The notes under the pieces are model-generated. The model was not told the origin of the DNA and ran no database searches. It saw nothing but the letters and a program-made list of their open reading frames with translations. Of a stretch of DNA of 64,000 nucleotides, positions 43,755 to 54,609 are shown in pieces. The translations under genes were made by a program, and so were the position numbers. Positions within the stretch are counted from its first letter, which is position 1. Each line of letters begins with the position of its first letter. The stretch spans positions 24,198,713 to 24,262,712 of the forward strand of contig OZ020616.1 in assembly GCA_963971575.1 (NCBI GenBank). Direction: 5' to 3'. This DNA is from Liopterus haemorrhoidalis (lineage: Eukaryota; Arthropoda; Insecta; Coleoptera; Dytiscidae).

Positions 43755-44914
43755 AATCACTAAATTTAACAAATAACCCAAGTAAACTCCCTTTTATTAT
43801 TTTACCGGAGCATAACCTAAAAGCCCTTATAGATACAGGTAGTACAAAATCATTTGTTAAACCAGAAATTGTAGAAAAATATTTCAAAAATTCAGTAATT
43901 TCAGATCCTTTTAAAGTCACAACCGCTCACGGATCTTCCTTGGAAAAATTCAGCTCCATAATTCCTGCCTCAAAAATTTTTAATTTAAAACAGAGACTAA
44001 ATTTAAAATATCACATTTTTAATTTTCACGATACTTTCGATCTACTGTTAGGTATGGACAACTTAAAATTACTCAAAATAATAATTGACACGAATAAAAA
44101 TTTACTCATTACTCCTAAAACACAAATAAAAATTCATGGTCAAAATACAGAAAATAAACCGAACGTTAATAATATTTCGAACTTTAGTAACCAACAAATT
44201 TTAGAACCAAAAACAGAAAGAGTGATAAAAGTCCGCGTAGATAAAAAGAACGGTGCTATTTTAATACCTAATTATAAAACAAACAATCTAATTGTCCCGG
44301 AGTGTATCTCAGTAGCGGAAAACTTTTACGCGTACTGTACCATCATGAACACTAGCGATAACGAAATTCATTTTAAAACATTAAAACCTCTAAACGTAGA
44401 ATCTTTGAACGATTACAAAACTTACAGTAGTCCAAATCTTAATTCAATAAAAACCGAAAAACCTAAATTTGACATGTCTTCTATTCGCACAGAACACATG
44501 AATTCAGAAGAAAAATCGGCAATAACTAAATTATTAAAACAATACTCGGACGTATTTCACTTGGAAAATAATGAACTTACATTCACTAATCAGATTAAAC
44601 ACGCAATTAAAACAAAAGACGAAATCCCCATTTATACTAAATCATACAGGTATCCGGAGATACATAAACAAGAGGTACGACAACAAATAGAAAAAATGCT
44701 AAATCAAAACATTATAAGACCATCCAATTCCCCATGGTCCTCTCCTATTTGGGTTGTCCCTAAAAAGTTGGACGCTTCCGGCAAACGAAAATGGCGTGTG
44801 GTCATTGATTATAGGAAACTAAATGAAAAGACAATTGACGACAAATATCGATCTGGCTTCGGGTTTTCACCAAATCGAGTTAGAAAAGAACGATATTCAA
44901 AAAACAGCTTTTAA
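43716..44914 (+). pseudogene. pol: Errantivirus protease and RT N-terminal half
   Basis: Reads in the -1 frame relative to gag. The protease has KALIDTGSTKSFVKPEI near 43,820, with an intact D-T-G, and LLLGMDNLKLL near 44,050. RT begins near 44,590 (IKHAIKTKDEIPIYTKSYRY), with IIRPSNSPWSSPIWVVPKK and [15 protein letters not shown]. At about 44,845 the sequence jumps from DDKY to the DLASGF block of the next frame: about 20 codons of the RT fingers are deleted, with a shift of frame. RT activity is therefore lost. Confidence 0.88.
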
Positions 44915-45840
44915 CACGGAAGACGGTCACTTTGAATTTCTGCGCATGCCCTTTGGATTGAAAAACGCACCTGCTACCTTCCAAAGAGTAATGGACAATA
45001 TATTAAGAGGATTAGTAGGAACCATTTGTTTAGTATACCTCGACGATATTATCATTTTTTCAACCAGCCTAGAAGAACACATTGTAAATCTAAAATTTGT
45101 ACTTGACAGACTTAGAAAAGCTAACCTAAAAATACAATTGGACAAGTCGGAATTTTTGAAGAAGGAAGTAGCCTACTTAGGTCATATCGTCACACCTGAG
45201 GGCGTAAAACCCAATCCTGATAAAATTTCCGCCATATTAAACTATCCGATACCCAAAACTCCTAAGCAAATAAAAGGTTTTCTTGGACTTTTGGGGTATT
45301 ACCGTAAATTTATATAAGATTTTGCCCGTATTACTAAACCCCTTACAAAATGTTTGAAAAAAGACGCGATTATTAACATTAATGATTCCGAATACGTAAA
45401 ATGTTTCCAAATATGTAAAAATTTACTCACAAATGAACCGTTACTGCAGTATCCCGATTTTACCAGAGAATTCAACTTAACATGCGATGCTAGTAACGTA
45501 TCCTTAGGGGCCGTCCTGTCTCAAGGACACCCACCAAATGATTTACCTATCGCGTACGCTAGCAGGACCCTTAACGAAACCGAAATTAATTACTCTGCCA
45601 TCGAAAAGGAGCTCCTAGCAATTGTATGGGCGACTCAATATTTCAGGCCATATTTATTTGGGCGTAAATTTAAGATCTACACAGATCATAGACCATTACA
45701 GTGGCTCACTTCATTAAAAAATTGCAGTCAAAAACTAATTCGCTGGCGTCTTAAATTAGAGGAATACAATTTTGAAATCGTGTATAAAAAAGGCAAATTA
45801 AATACTAACGCCGACGCACTAAGTCGCATCTCATTGACAA
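44845..45840 (+). pseudogene. pol: Errantivirus RT C-terminal half and RNase H
   Basis: RT palm: [35 protein letters not shown], then the catalytic [12 protein letters not shown], with YLDD intact near 45,040. [13 protein letters not shown] precedes an in-frame TAA at 45,315-45,317. After it the same frame continues through the connection into RNase [19 protein letters not shown] (first D), [19 protein letters not shown] (E), [10 protein letters not shown] (second D) and NTNADALSR (last D). RNase H itself is whole; only the nonsense codon separates it from RT. Confidence 0.9.
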
Positions 45841-45959
45841 ATGACAATCCTCTACAAATTTTGAAAGAAAATGCAACATATGACACCCCATTAGCCGAGT
45901 ATCAAAATTACTTAGAGCACAAACAAAACAATTTACTCAACTCCAATGTAAACAAAATT

Positions 45960-46370
45960 TTGGAAGTTGAAGGGGACCTTTTCAATGCTCCTCTTGAAGA
46001 CAGCTTAGTCCATTGCGTTAGCAAGGATTTAAAAATGTCCCGCGGTTTAGGAAAATTATTTAGAGAAAAATTTCAAAATGTAGAAACGCTAAATAAACAA
46101 AATCCGAAACTTTTTAATGTAGTATATTTAAAGTTTAGAGACCGTTATATTGTGTACTTAATTACAAAATCTAATTATTACGACAAACCTACAAGTCAAG
46201 ACATGTTTTACTCTTTAATCTTAGAAATTTCTGTCTAAAGCATAAAATTAAAAAACTGAGTATACCTAAATTAGGTTGTGGAAGAGACAATTTAAATTGG
46301 TCGGATGTCAAACTTATGATTCAGTACGTGTTTCGAAATTCAGAAATTATCATAACCGTTTTCAAACTTC
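45960..46370 (+). pseudogene. TARG1/OARD1-like macro domain inside errantivirus pol
   Basis: Directly after RNase H, before integrase. [19 protein letters not shown] (about 45,972) and [14 protein letters not shown] match the N-terminal half of TARG1-type macro domains, then [16 protein letters not shown] (about 46,147). After a one-base frameshift near 46,230 the fold continues with IPKLGCGRDNLNW (46,262) and SEIIITVF. In human TARG1 the catalytic residues are a Lys in the ITK motif and an Asp in the GCG-x-D motif; both are present here. The family removes ADP-ribose from acidic residues. In a retrovirus-like element it might counter host ADP-ribosylation (inference). It is broken in this copy. 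Confidence 0.85.
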
Positions 46371-47914
46371 CTAGATTAGAATTGATTGCAAATGAGTCTA
46401 ACGAATTTGATGCCTTCTTTACGTACATGGACGATTTTAATAAAAATTTCAAAAATAATGCCAGCCAGTCCATGATAGTCGAACCAGACGGTATAATCGA
46501 AATTATCGACGATAGTAACTCAGATAGTGGCGCAACCGTACATTCGAATAGAGAACACCCCATAGTAGGAATTCCTGTCGTAGACAGCCCTGTAAACATG
46601 GGAAAAAATCAAATTATAATTTCGTTAGTTGCACATAGCCCTAGTAGTCCACAGATCACTAAACATCACGATCTTAAACAACGTATTTCTATTCAATTTT
46701 CAAAATCAGACTATGAAAAGGAGATAGTAAAATTTATAAAAGATTACATCGCTCCAAAAGTAAAATATCACGTTTATTTCAAAGATGAACTTTATGAAAA
46801 ATTCAGCGTTGTTTTGCAAAATTATTTTATAAATTCAGAAATTAACATGGTCAAATGTACTCAGTTCGTAACAGACGTAGAAACGGAAGAAGAAATCATT
46901 GAAATTATAAAAAATTATCACGAGGGTAAAACGAACCACCGCGGCATCGACGACACAGAAACGCGAATAAAAGAATTATACTACTGGCCCAAATTACGCG
47001 AATCAATCCAAACGTACATTAATAGATGTGAGATCTGCCAGATAACCAAATATGACAGGAACCCGTTGAAATTAAAATATAACTTGACGCCCACAGCAAA
47101 TAAACCGTTTCAGATATTACATATAGACAGCATTACCTTGGAAAGCACAAAATTCTTGACCGTAATAGATTATTTTTCTAAGTACGTACAGGCGTACAAA
47201 TTAAACTCAGCCCAAGGAATTGAAATTGTCAATAACCTATTGAGATTTTTCTCGCATCACGGTACCCCAGAACAAATCATTTCGGATAACGGGTTAGAAT
47301 TTAAAAATTCCCTTGTCAAAGAATTATTGGAAGTTCATAAAATCAAAATCCACTTTATATCCTCACAACACCCGGAATCCAACGGCGCAATTGAAAGATT
47401 TCATTCGACATTAATTGAGCACATTCGGCTTCTTAATAACCAAACCGAATATAAAAAGGAACCTATAGACGTGAAGGTAAATTATGCTCTTATCGCCTAC
47501 AATGATTCTATACATTCAACAACAAAATTAAAACCATTTGAAATTATATCCGGAGCCTTAGACACAAAATCACCTTTTAATATAGAAATAGAAAGACAAC
47601 TATTGAACAATTACATAGAAAATCACAAAAATAAAATGAAACTATTATTCCAAAAGGTTAACGAAAAACTTCAGGAAAGTAAAGCAAAGACGACAGAGTA
47701 CCACAATAAAAATCGCGAAATATTACCGGAAATCCCAGAAACCGTGTATGTTAAAAACAGACAGAAACAAGCTAAAACGAAAAATAAATACAAACGCGAA
47801 AAAATAAAATCTTTAAATGAAATACTAAAAACAGCAAAAATTAAAACTCGCCACGGTAACACTTCTGAAAATATTCACCTAGCCAATATAAAACGACCCA
47901 AAAAATTAACGTAG
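46316..47914 (+). CDS. pol: Errantivirus integrase with end of macro domain
   Basis: A 532-codon open frame. Its first 20 codons finish the macro domain, followed by an acidic linker. The zinc domain is YHEGKTNHRGIDDTETRIKE with a CEICQ pair near 47,030. The core has LHIDSITLES (first D), IISDNGLEFKN (second D, near 47,285) and HPESNGAIERFHSTLIEH (E, near 47,380), all intact. The basic C-terminus (KNRQKQAKTKNKYKREK) ends at a stop at 47,912-47,914. It can only be made as part of Gag-Pol, so upstream breaks block it. Confidence 0.88.
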   Translation: MIQYVFRNSEIIITVFKLPRLELIANESNEFDAFFTYMDDFNKNFKNNASQSMIVEPDGIIEIIDDSNSDSGATVHSNREHPIVGIPVVDSPVNMGKNQIIISLVAHSPSSPQITKHHDLKQRISIQFSKSDYEKEIVKFIKDYIAPKVKYHVYFKDELYEKFSVVLQNYFINSEINMVKCTQFVTDVETEEEIIEIIKNYHEGKTNHRGIDDTETRIKELYYWPKLRESIQTYINRCEICQITKYDRNPLKLKYNLTPTANKPFQILHIDSITLESTKFLTVIDYFSKYVQAYKLNSAQGIEIVNNLLRFFSHHGTPEQIISDNGLEFKNSLVKELLEVHKIKIHFISSQHPESNGAIERFHSTLIEHIRLLNNQTEYKKEPIDVKVNYALIAYNDSIHSTTKLKPFEIISGALDTKSPFNIEIERQLLNNYIENHKNKMKLLFQKVNEKLQESKAKTTEYHNKNREILPEIPETVYVKNRQKQAKTKNKYKREKIKSLNEILKTAKIKTRHGNTSENIHLANIKRPKKLT

Positions 47915-47933
47915 GATTTTAAAAATATTCCAG

Positions 47934-49472
47934 GTACCTCGCAACAGGGCTTGGAACCGAAATAAAAAATGTAACCAAAAATCAGGGGATCCTACCAGTA
48001 AACCTCGGACCCGCGAAACTAGAAAAACATCAACACACCTTTGTACACTACTATGATTTTGGAAATCTTTTAAACGAATATGCTAGACTAAATTCCCAAC
48101 ATGATGACATGAGATCCAAAATTTCCAATAACACTATTTTCTTCAGAGAATTAAACAACCATGATTAAACCCTTAATTTCGCCCGCATGAACATAGACGA
48201 AAAAATAAGCCATATTGCACTTTACTCAAATAACCGAGCCAAAAGAGGTCTAGTGAACGGTTTAGGCTCAGTATTCAAATTCATTACCGGTAACCTGGAC
48301 GCAGAGTAATCGATACAATAAAATTCTGAACCATTTACAACATAACCAAAACGATTTACAAAATCAAATAAAAAATGCTTATTCAGTAAATTATCAGATA
48401 ATACAAAATTTTAATCAGACAATATCAGACATACAACATAACGAATATATCCTGAAATCAAGGATCATGCAACTAGAAACTATGATTGATTCAAAATTCA
48501 AAATTCAAGATGTACTTTATGCTAAGGATCTGTACAGTCAGATTGCTATCATGTATAATACAATACTTAGTATTCTACAAGATATTGAAAACTCAATAAC
48601 CTTCTGCAAATTAAAAACGCTTCACCCCAGTATAATAAAACCAAGTCAATTGTTACTAGAATTACAAAGAATTTCAGAACATTATAAAGACGAACTACCC
48701 TATGAACCAAAATTAGGAAACATACTTGATTACGAAGCACTACTAAAAATAAATTGTAAAGTAGAAGCATCAAAAATTATTTATTTTATATCAATTCCTA
48801 TAAATTTCAAAAAAGATTATGAACTATTTTATTTATATTCGATACCCACGATGTATGAGTCAGAATACACGACAATCATTCCTGATGTTAGATATTTCCT
48901 AAAATCACTAGACAATGAGATAAGGTCTCTAGTGCCAAAACCAACTTCATGTCCATCTCAACACCTCATGCGAAGAAGATGTCCTACTTCAAAGGCACCA
49001 CTGCCGTTATACCAGTGTCAACATTAAAACCAACCACCTTGAAATTGTTCCGGAAATCAACCAATACATTGGAATTTTCCCCAGTGCCGAAACTATAAAA
49101 ATAAAATGCCCAAAACACACGGATTTTAAGACAATCACTGGTGTTTACTTAATTGATAACGGTGCGTGCGACATATATTTCAAAGAACGAAAATTATCGT
49201 TTCTCGATAAAACTTACGGAACTCCAATTTTGCTACCTGGACTTAAGGTGAATTCCCTAAATTTAAGTGATAACCTATACGCACAAATCAACTTGAAAAC
49301 TTTGAAATTAAAAGAAGTGGTGATAAAACCACTAATGATAAAAGAAGACAATATTAGTCTCTCTCCGAGCATTTGGACAATATTCCTTTATGTCAGTTCA
49401 TCCGCAGTTATCATTTACCTTGCCAGTAAATTTCTAATATCAAAATTTAGATCGATACCATCGATAGAATAA
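47934..49472 (+). pseudogene. env: Errantivirus env (F-type glycoprotein), broken
   Basis: A splice-acceptor-like ATTCCAG ends at about 47,933. Downstream is an env remnant: a furin-like RAKR at about 48,234, followed by the conserved glycine-rich hydrophobic start of the second subunit, then a long helical region (open frame 48,467-49,027), and near 49,370-49,440 a transmembrane segment (FLYVSSSAVIIYLASKFLI) with a short tail ending at 49,472. Stops occur at about 48,166 and 48,305, and the frame changes again near 49,000. Env would allow passage between cells. This copy cannot make it. Confidence 0.8.
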
Positions 49473-49529
49473 GAAAGACCCACCGAAGAAATCAAACTTC
49501 CAGGTGGAGCTTCTTTCTAACAGGGGAGG

Positions 49530-49751
49530 AGTTACCTTGATGCCAACAGGAGAATACCACAAGATAAGATGTCACAGGAAACCCTTTGCTGACCAATCAT
49601 ATTATAATCTTGCAAACATGTGTAAAATGATAAAGGTCATGTTAACTTTGTTAGTTAAGTTTTGTAGTTTTTAAGTTAGTTAAGAATCTGAATAGCTTGT
49701 AACATCTTCGCTTAAAAATAAATTACTTTTTAAAAAATCAACTGGTGATTT
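49530..49751 (+). repeat. Errantivirus 3' LTR
   Basis: 222 bases, preceded by the purine tract AACAGGGGAGG. It has three differences from the 5' LTR: CCC/ACC, ACG/AGG and CAA/CAT contexts. Confidence 0.92.
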
Positions 49752-50302
49752 GGACCAGTCAATCAATTTATCCAGATCTTCTTGAAGAATTGTAGCATTT
49801 GTAAGAGGATTATTATATAATTTGGTGTCATCAGCATAAAAAGAGCATGAGGAAGAAATTTTGGATTTCAGATCGGCAACATATATTAGAAAAAGAAGAG
49901 GCTCAAGTACTGAACCTTGTGGTACACCACTGAGGACTTCTTCAGGGTCTGAAAGATGGTCGCCTATTCTTATTTGAAAGTTCATGTCCGATAAAAAGAC
50001 TCGAATCCAATTTAGTAGCTTTCCTCGAATACCGTGGTGTTCTAGCTTGTGTAATAATCTCTTGATAGGAACTTTGTCGAAAGCTCGAGAGAAATCGAGA
50101 TATAAAATATCAATGGGTTCCGAGTTATCAATGGCTCGAGTCCATGCATTTAGTGCTAGCAGTAGATTCGTAGTAACAGAGCGACCAGGTAAGAAGCCAT
50201 GTTGATCATTGGGCAGAATATTATGTTATAAAATAAATGGTAATAAACTCCTTACTATGATTCGCTCGAAAACTTTACGTATAAAAGAGCTAATACTTAT
50301 TG
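49752..50302 (-). pseudogene. CR1/Jockey-like RT core (piece 3)
   Basis: From 50,300 the minus strand reads SISSFIRKVFERIIVRSLL, then an HGFLPGRSV-type block near 50,190, a DFSRAFDKVP-type block near 50,090, LSGVPQGSVLEPLLFLIY (near 49,930) and CSFYADDTKLY near 49,845, so YADD is intact. Frame changes lie around 49,990-50,210. It ends in DKLIDWS at the errantivirus 3' LTR. Confidence 0.87.
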
Positions 50303-50368
50303 CATAAATTTTTTTATATAAGGTAGATTTTACTATAGTTAATCACCTTAGGTGATTTTTCTAATATA

Positions 50369-51360
50369 ATGCCACCTAAAAAGACTCTTGCTTCTACTTC
50401 CGGCAATGAAGATGAAATTAAAACAACTTTAAATGTTATTATTAAAATGTTACATGACATTCAAAATGAAAATGCTGAACTTAAAGAGGAAATAATATCT
50501 TTAAAAAATGAATTATTCAAGAAAAATGAAGTCACTTGGGCAGAAAAAGTGGCATTGAACCCTCTAAGAAAAATAAAAATGAACCAGTGTTAATTGTCAA
50601 ACCAAAGAAAGATCAAGAAAGTATTCAGACGAAAAATGATATTAAGAAAACTATAAACCCATCTGATATGTCTGTAGGAATTTCAATGGTGAAAGAATGT
50701 AAAAAAGGGGCTATAGTTATAGGTTGTGATAACACCGAATCGCGTGAAAAACTTAAATCTTCTATAAATGATAAAATGGGAAATAAATATAATACTGCTG
50801 AACCGGTGCTTAAGCAACCAAGATTAAAAATTTATAACATTGAAAATGATGATATTGTTGAAGAGGATAACGTGAATGAATTAATAAACAAAATTATCAA
50901 TCAAAATGATTTAAACTTTAATTTGGAAGAAAATAGTTTTTATTCGAAACTTGTGTTCAAAAAATTGTGTTCAAATAAAAGGGAGTGGAACTTGGTAATT
51001 CAAACTGATTCGGCTCTACATCAAGCATTATTGCAGAATGATAAAATCAATATAGGATGGAAACGTTGTAAAATAGAGAACCATGTAAGTGTTATTCGGT
51101 GTTTTAAATGTTCTAAATATGGTCATATGAAATCTGAGTGTAATAGTGTAAACCCAATATGTCCTCTGTGCATGGAAAACCACCTTCTTAAAGACTGCAA
51201 GGCTGAGGAAACAGACTATAAATATGTGAATTGTAGTAATGCTGTCAAATCATTGAAACTGAACATTAATTTTAATCATTGTACCCTAGATAAAAATTGT
51301 CCATCATACCTTAATGTAGTCAAAAGCTTGACACGTAGGATTAATTATTCTGGTGCATAG
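50369..51360 (+). pseudogene. CR1-group ORF1 with zinc knuckles, one frameshift
   Basis: Starts MPPKKTLASTSGNEDEIKTT at 50,369 with a coiled coil (ENAELKEEIISLKNELF). At about 50,560 the frame changes, and the rest reads on to a TAG at 51,358-51,360. The C-terminal half has CFKCSKYGHMKSEC and CPLCMENHLLKDC, two CCHC knuckles, and a third degenerate cluster in which the first Cys is replaced (YVNCSNAVKS). The product binds the element RNA. The stop is followed directly by CAATTA; see the readthrough entry. Confidence 0.85.
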
Positions 51361-51366
51361 CAATTA
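51358..51366 (+). promoter_or_regulatory. Leaky-stop context UAG CAA UUA between ORF1 and ORF2
   Basis: The ORF1 stop and the following six bases match exactly the UAG-CARYYA context known for readthrough in tobacco mosaic virus and others. ORF2 is in the same frame and open after the stop. Its first ATG (51,466) lies after the first conserved endonuclease motif (YLNAESYIAHKDD, near 51,391), so initiation at that ATG would make a defective nuclease. Readthrough would give an ORF1-ORF2 fusion. Confidence 0.6.
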
Positions 51367-54207
51367 AAGACTACACAAAAGCATATTGTTTACTTAAATG
51401 CCGAAAGTTACATAGCTCATAAGGATGATATTGTACATTTTATTGAAATACATAGACCTCTTGTTATGTGTTCCTCTGAAACATGTGTTACTGACAATAT
51501 CTTGGATTCAGAAATTAGTATTAAAAATTATAGTTTAATACGATGTAACTCTGTAAGTCGACATACAGGTGGAGTTATAATACTAGTGAAAAACAGTTTA
51601 AAATTTAACGTGTTACATAATATTGCATTGGATATGAATGTGTGGCTTCTGGCAATTGAAATTTTTCTGATAGATAATAAATTAATATTATGCACTGTTT
51701 ACCACTCTCCTAATGCTAGTCATAAATATTTTATAGATTTTATAGAATCGTTTTGTGAAGAACTTATACTTACAGGTAACAAATTTATTATCTTAGGAGA
51801 CTTTAATTTGAATTTGTTGAAAGATGATACGTATAGCTTACTTTTTAAAAATGTAATACGCAGTTTGGGTTTAAATCAAATTGTTAAAGATCCTACTAGA
51901 AAAACTCGTAATTCTGAAACTTTGATCGACTTTGTAGTAACTAATGATTATTTACTTAAGGCAGTTGTTTTAAATTCACCTAAAATTACTGATCACGATA
52001 TGGTTAAGGTAACTTTGAAAGATAATGTTCAAACAAATAGTAACAATATTAACAAGATATATAGAAGAAATTTAAATGACTGTATACTTTCTCAGATAGC
52101 TAATGAACTTATACATTGCAACTGGGCATATGAATCTGTTGATGTTGAGTTCATTTACTCTAATATGTACAGTAATATTAAAGATGTTTTAGATAAGATA
52201 TGTCCTTTAAAGCTTGTCAATGTTAATGGTTGTTCATCACAATTATGGATCAATAATGATATTAAAAACTACCGTCAAGAGCGCGATAAGGCGTACAAAA
52301 AGTTCAAACTTACTAGCAATCCAATATATTGGGATAACTAGAAAAATTCTCATAACAAAGTCATTTCCTTATCACGTACAGCTAAAAAGAATTATTTTGA
52401 TCGCAAAATAGATAGTTTAAAGCATGATTCTAAAAATATGTGGGTCACATTAAAACAATTTGTTAACAATAAGAATGCGGCTGAAATAAACAACGACATT
52501 ATTTTCGAAAATTTAAATGTGCCTGATGAAATAACTGTAAATAAATTTAATATGTACTTTGTTAACAGTTTCCAAGAAATAGTTGATAGTATACCTTCTG
52601 TTACATCAGTTTGGTCGAACTATAATCTGCCAAGTATAGTAAGCACTCTAAAAAGTTTTGAAACCATTTCTATACAAAAACTTAAAACTATAATATTCAA
52701 TTTTCAAAATAAATTTGCAGTGAATAATTGTATCGATGCTAAATTCTTAAAAGATAACTTTCATGTTATAGGTTATCCCTTAATGCATTTAATTAACACA
52801 TCAATAGAAACTGGCACTTTTCCTGACGCGTTAAAAAATGCTACCGTTGTCCCTATTCCAAAAATTTCTGAAACCAATAATGCAATTCATTTTAGACCTA
52901 TAAATATATTACCAATATGTGATAAACTAATTGAAATAGTTGTACATGAACAGATCGTAAATAATTTTAATAATAACAATTTATTCTTCGAACGTCAATC
53001 TGGTTTCCGTTCGAAGCATTCCTGTGAATCAGCATTGTTAGTTGTTTTAAATACATGGATATCAGATAAAGATATGGATAAAACAATGGTTAGCATATTT
53101 ATTGATTTCAAGCGGGCTTTTGAAACTATCGATAGGGATATTTTACTTCAAAAGTTGCACTATTATGGTTTAAGAGGTACTGTGTGGAAATGGTTTCAAA
53201 ATTTTTTGGTAAATAGATCTCAACAAACCAAGTACAAAAATTGTTTATCTGGAAATATTAACAACCCATTTGGTGTGCCTCAAGGTAGCGTTCTAGGTCC
53301 GTTATTATTTATAATTTATATTAATGATATACAATTTAGTACTAAATACTGCTCCATTAATTTATTTGCGGACGACACTTTAATATCTTTAGCTGATTTT
53401 GATCAGGCTCGTATTGTGGAGAGGCTTAATGAGGATCTGGTTTCAATTCTGGATTGGTTAAATATCAATAAATTAAAATTAAATGTACAAAAAACTAAAT
53501 GTTTGGTTATTGGTTCGAAAAAAAATTACGATAAATATTTCACTAATAATTACGATTTATTACTAGACAAAGTCAAATTAGAATACACACGCGAAATAAA
53601 ATACTTAGGTGTAATTATTGATAGTGAGTTAGGGTTTAAAGAACATTCTAATATGTTAATAAAGAAAATTGCCAAAAAAATTGGGTTTATGTCAAGGACC
53701 ACTAAATATTTATCAACATGGTCTAAAATTACAATTTATAACTGTCTCATTAAACCTCACTTTAACTACTGTAGCTCCATACTATTTATGTTGAACAAAA
53801 CTGAACTGAATAAATTTCAAAAACTCCAAAACAGAGCTATGAGAGTTATTCTACAGTGTGATAAGTATACATCAGTTAATGTTATGTTAAGGATATTAAA
53901 TTGGATGAACGTGTCGGATCAAATTAAATTTAATAATATGGTTCTCATTTACAAAATTACCAATGGTCAGCTGCCATTTTACTTGTATAAATTACTTAAA
54001 CTTAATTCAAATGTGCATAACTATCCAACAAGAGGTCAAAATAATTTTTATGTTAAATCAGTTAAAAAAGCATCTACAATGAATTCAATATTCTTTAAAG
54101 GTATTATCAAATATAATAAGCTACATTTGAGTGTAAGAAAATGTTCAACAATTAATCAATTTAAAATTAAATATAAAGATTGGTTAGTAAACACTGTTGA
54201 ACGTTGA
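51361..54207 (+). pseudogene. CR1-group ORF2: endonuclease and RT, one nonsense codon
   Basis: Endonuclease: HIVYLNAESYIAHKDD, SSETCVTDNILD, FIILGDFNLNLLKDD, and KITDHDMVKVTL, so catalytic N, E, D-N and D-H positions are all present. An in-frame TAG at 52,339-52,341 is the only break; the same frame goes on to 54,207. RT: ATVVPIPKISETNNAIHFRP, FERQSGFRSKHSCESALL, SIFIDFKRAFETIDRD, NPFGVPQGSVLGPLLFI and INLFADDTLIS (FADD near 53,370). The C-terminus ends WLVNTVER. This ORF2 is otherwise nearly complete. Confidence 0.9.
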
Positions 54208-54609
54208 GCAAATTATTGTATATTTTTAATGATCTTATTTATTTATTTATTTATTTGTTTATTTATTTTATTTATTTATTTATGTATTTATTTATTTTAT
54301 CATTTATATTGATTTTATGTTAATTTTATTTTGTTGTAATTACTTTATTTACTATATTTTATTTAAGAATTGTTTTATTAATATTTTAAATATGTACAAT
54401 GTATACCTTTTATATTATGAATGTGATAATGCTCTAATGTGATATTTTAAAATTTTATATATAGTTTTTTTTAACTCCAATTTTATATATTTCTGTTTTT
54501 TTTATAATATGTTTAATTAGCTACACTTTGTATATTTTGCATGTATTTTATCTTTTTGTATTTTTTTTTGTAGTAGCTTTAGCTATTTAATAAAGCATTA
54601 CTATTATTA
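54208..54609 (+). other. 3' UTR and tail of the CR1-group element
   Basis: AT-rich with a (TTTA)n block at 54,236-54,300, AATAAAGC near 54,590 and an (ATT)n tail. Confidence 0.75.

Larger units (their letters stand above)
41978..49751 (+). mobile_element. Errantivirus-type endogenous retrovirus (Gypsy with env)
   Basis: A 7.8-kb plus-strand provirus with two 222-base LTRs that differ at three sites, so a young insertion. Order: LTR, primer-binding site, gag, protease, RT, RNase H, macro domain, integrase, env, purine tract, LTR. AGTTAC at the LTR start and the TGGCGCAGTCG primer site are typical of errantiviruses. Despite its youth it is defective: an RT deletion, one nonsense codon, a frameshift in the macro domain and several breaks in env. 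No 4-bp target duplication is clear. Confidence 0.93.
50303..54609 (+). mobile_element. CR1-group non-LTR element with 6-bp target duplication
   Basis: A 4.3-kb insertion flanked by TTATTG (50,297-50,302 and 54,610-54,615). Removing it restores the host motif NYRPIS. It carries ORF1, then ORF2 in the same frame, a 3' region with long (TTTA)n stretches, AATAAAGC near 54,590 and an (ATT)n tail. ORF2 has endonuclease and RT with no RNase H. Damage is light: one frameshift in ORF1 and one nonsense codon in ORF2. Confidence 0.9.
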
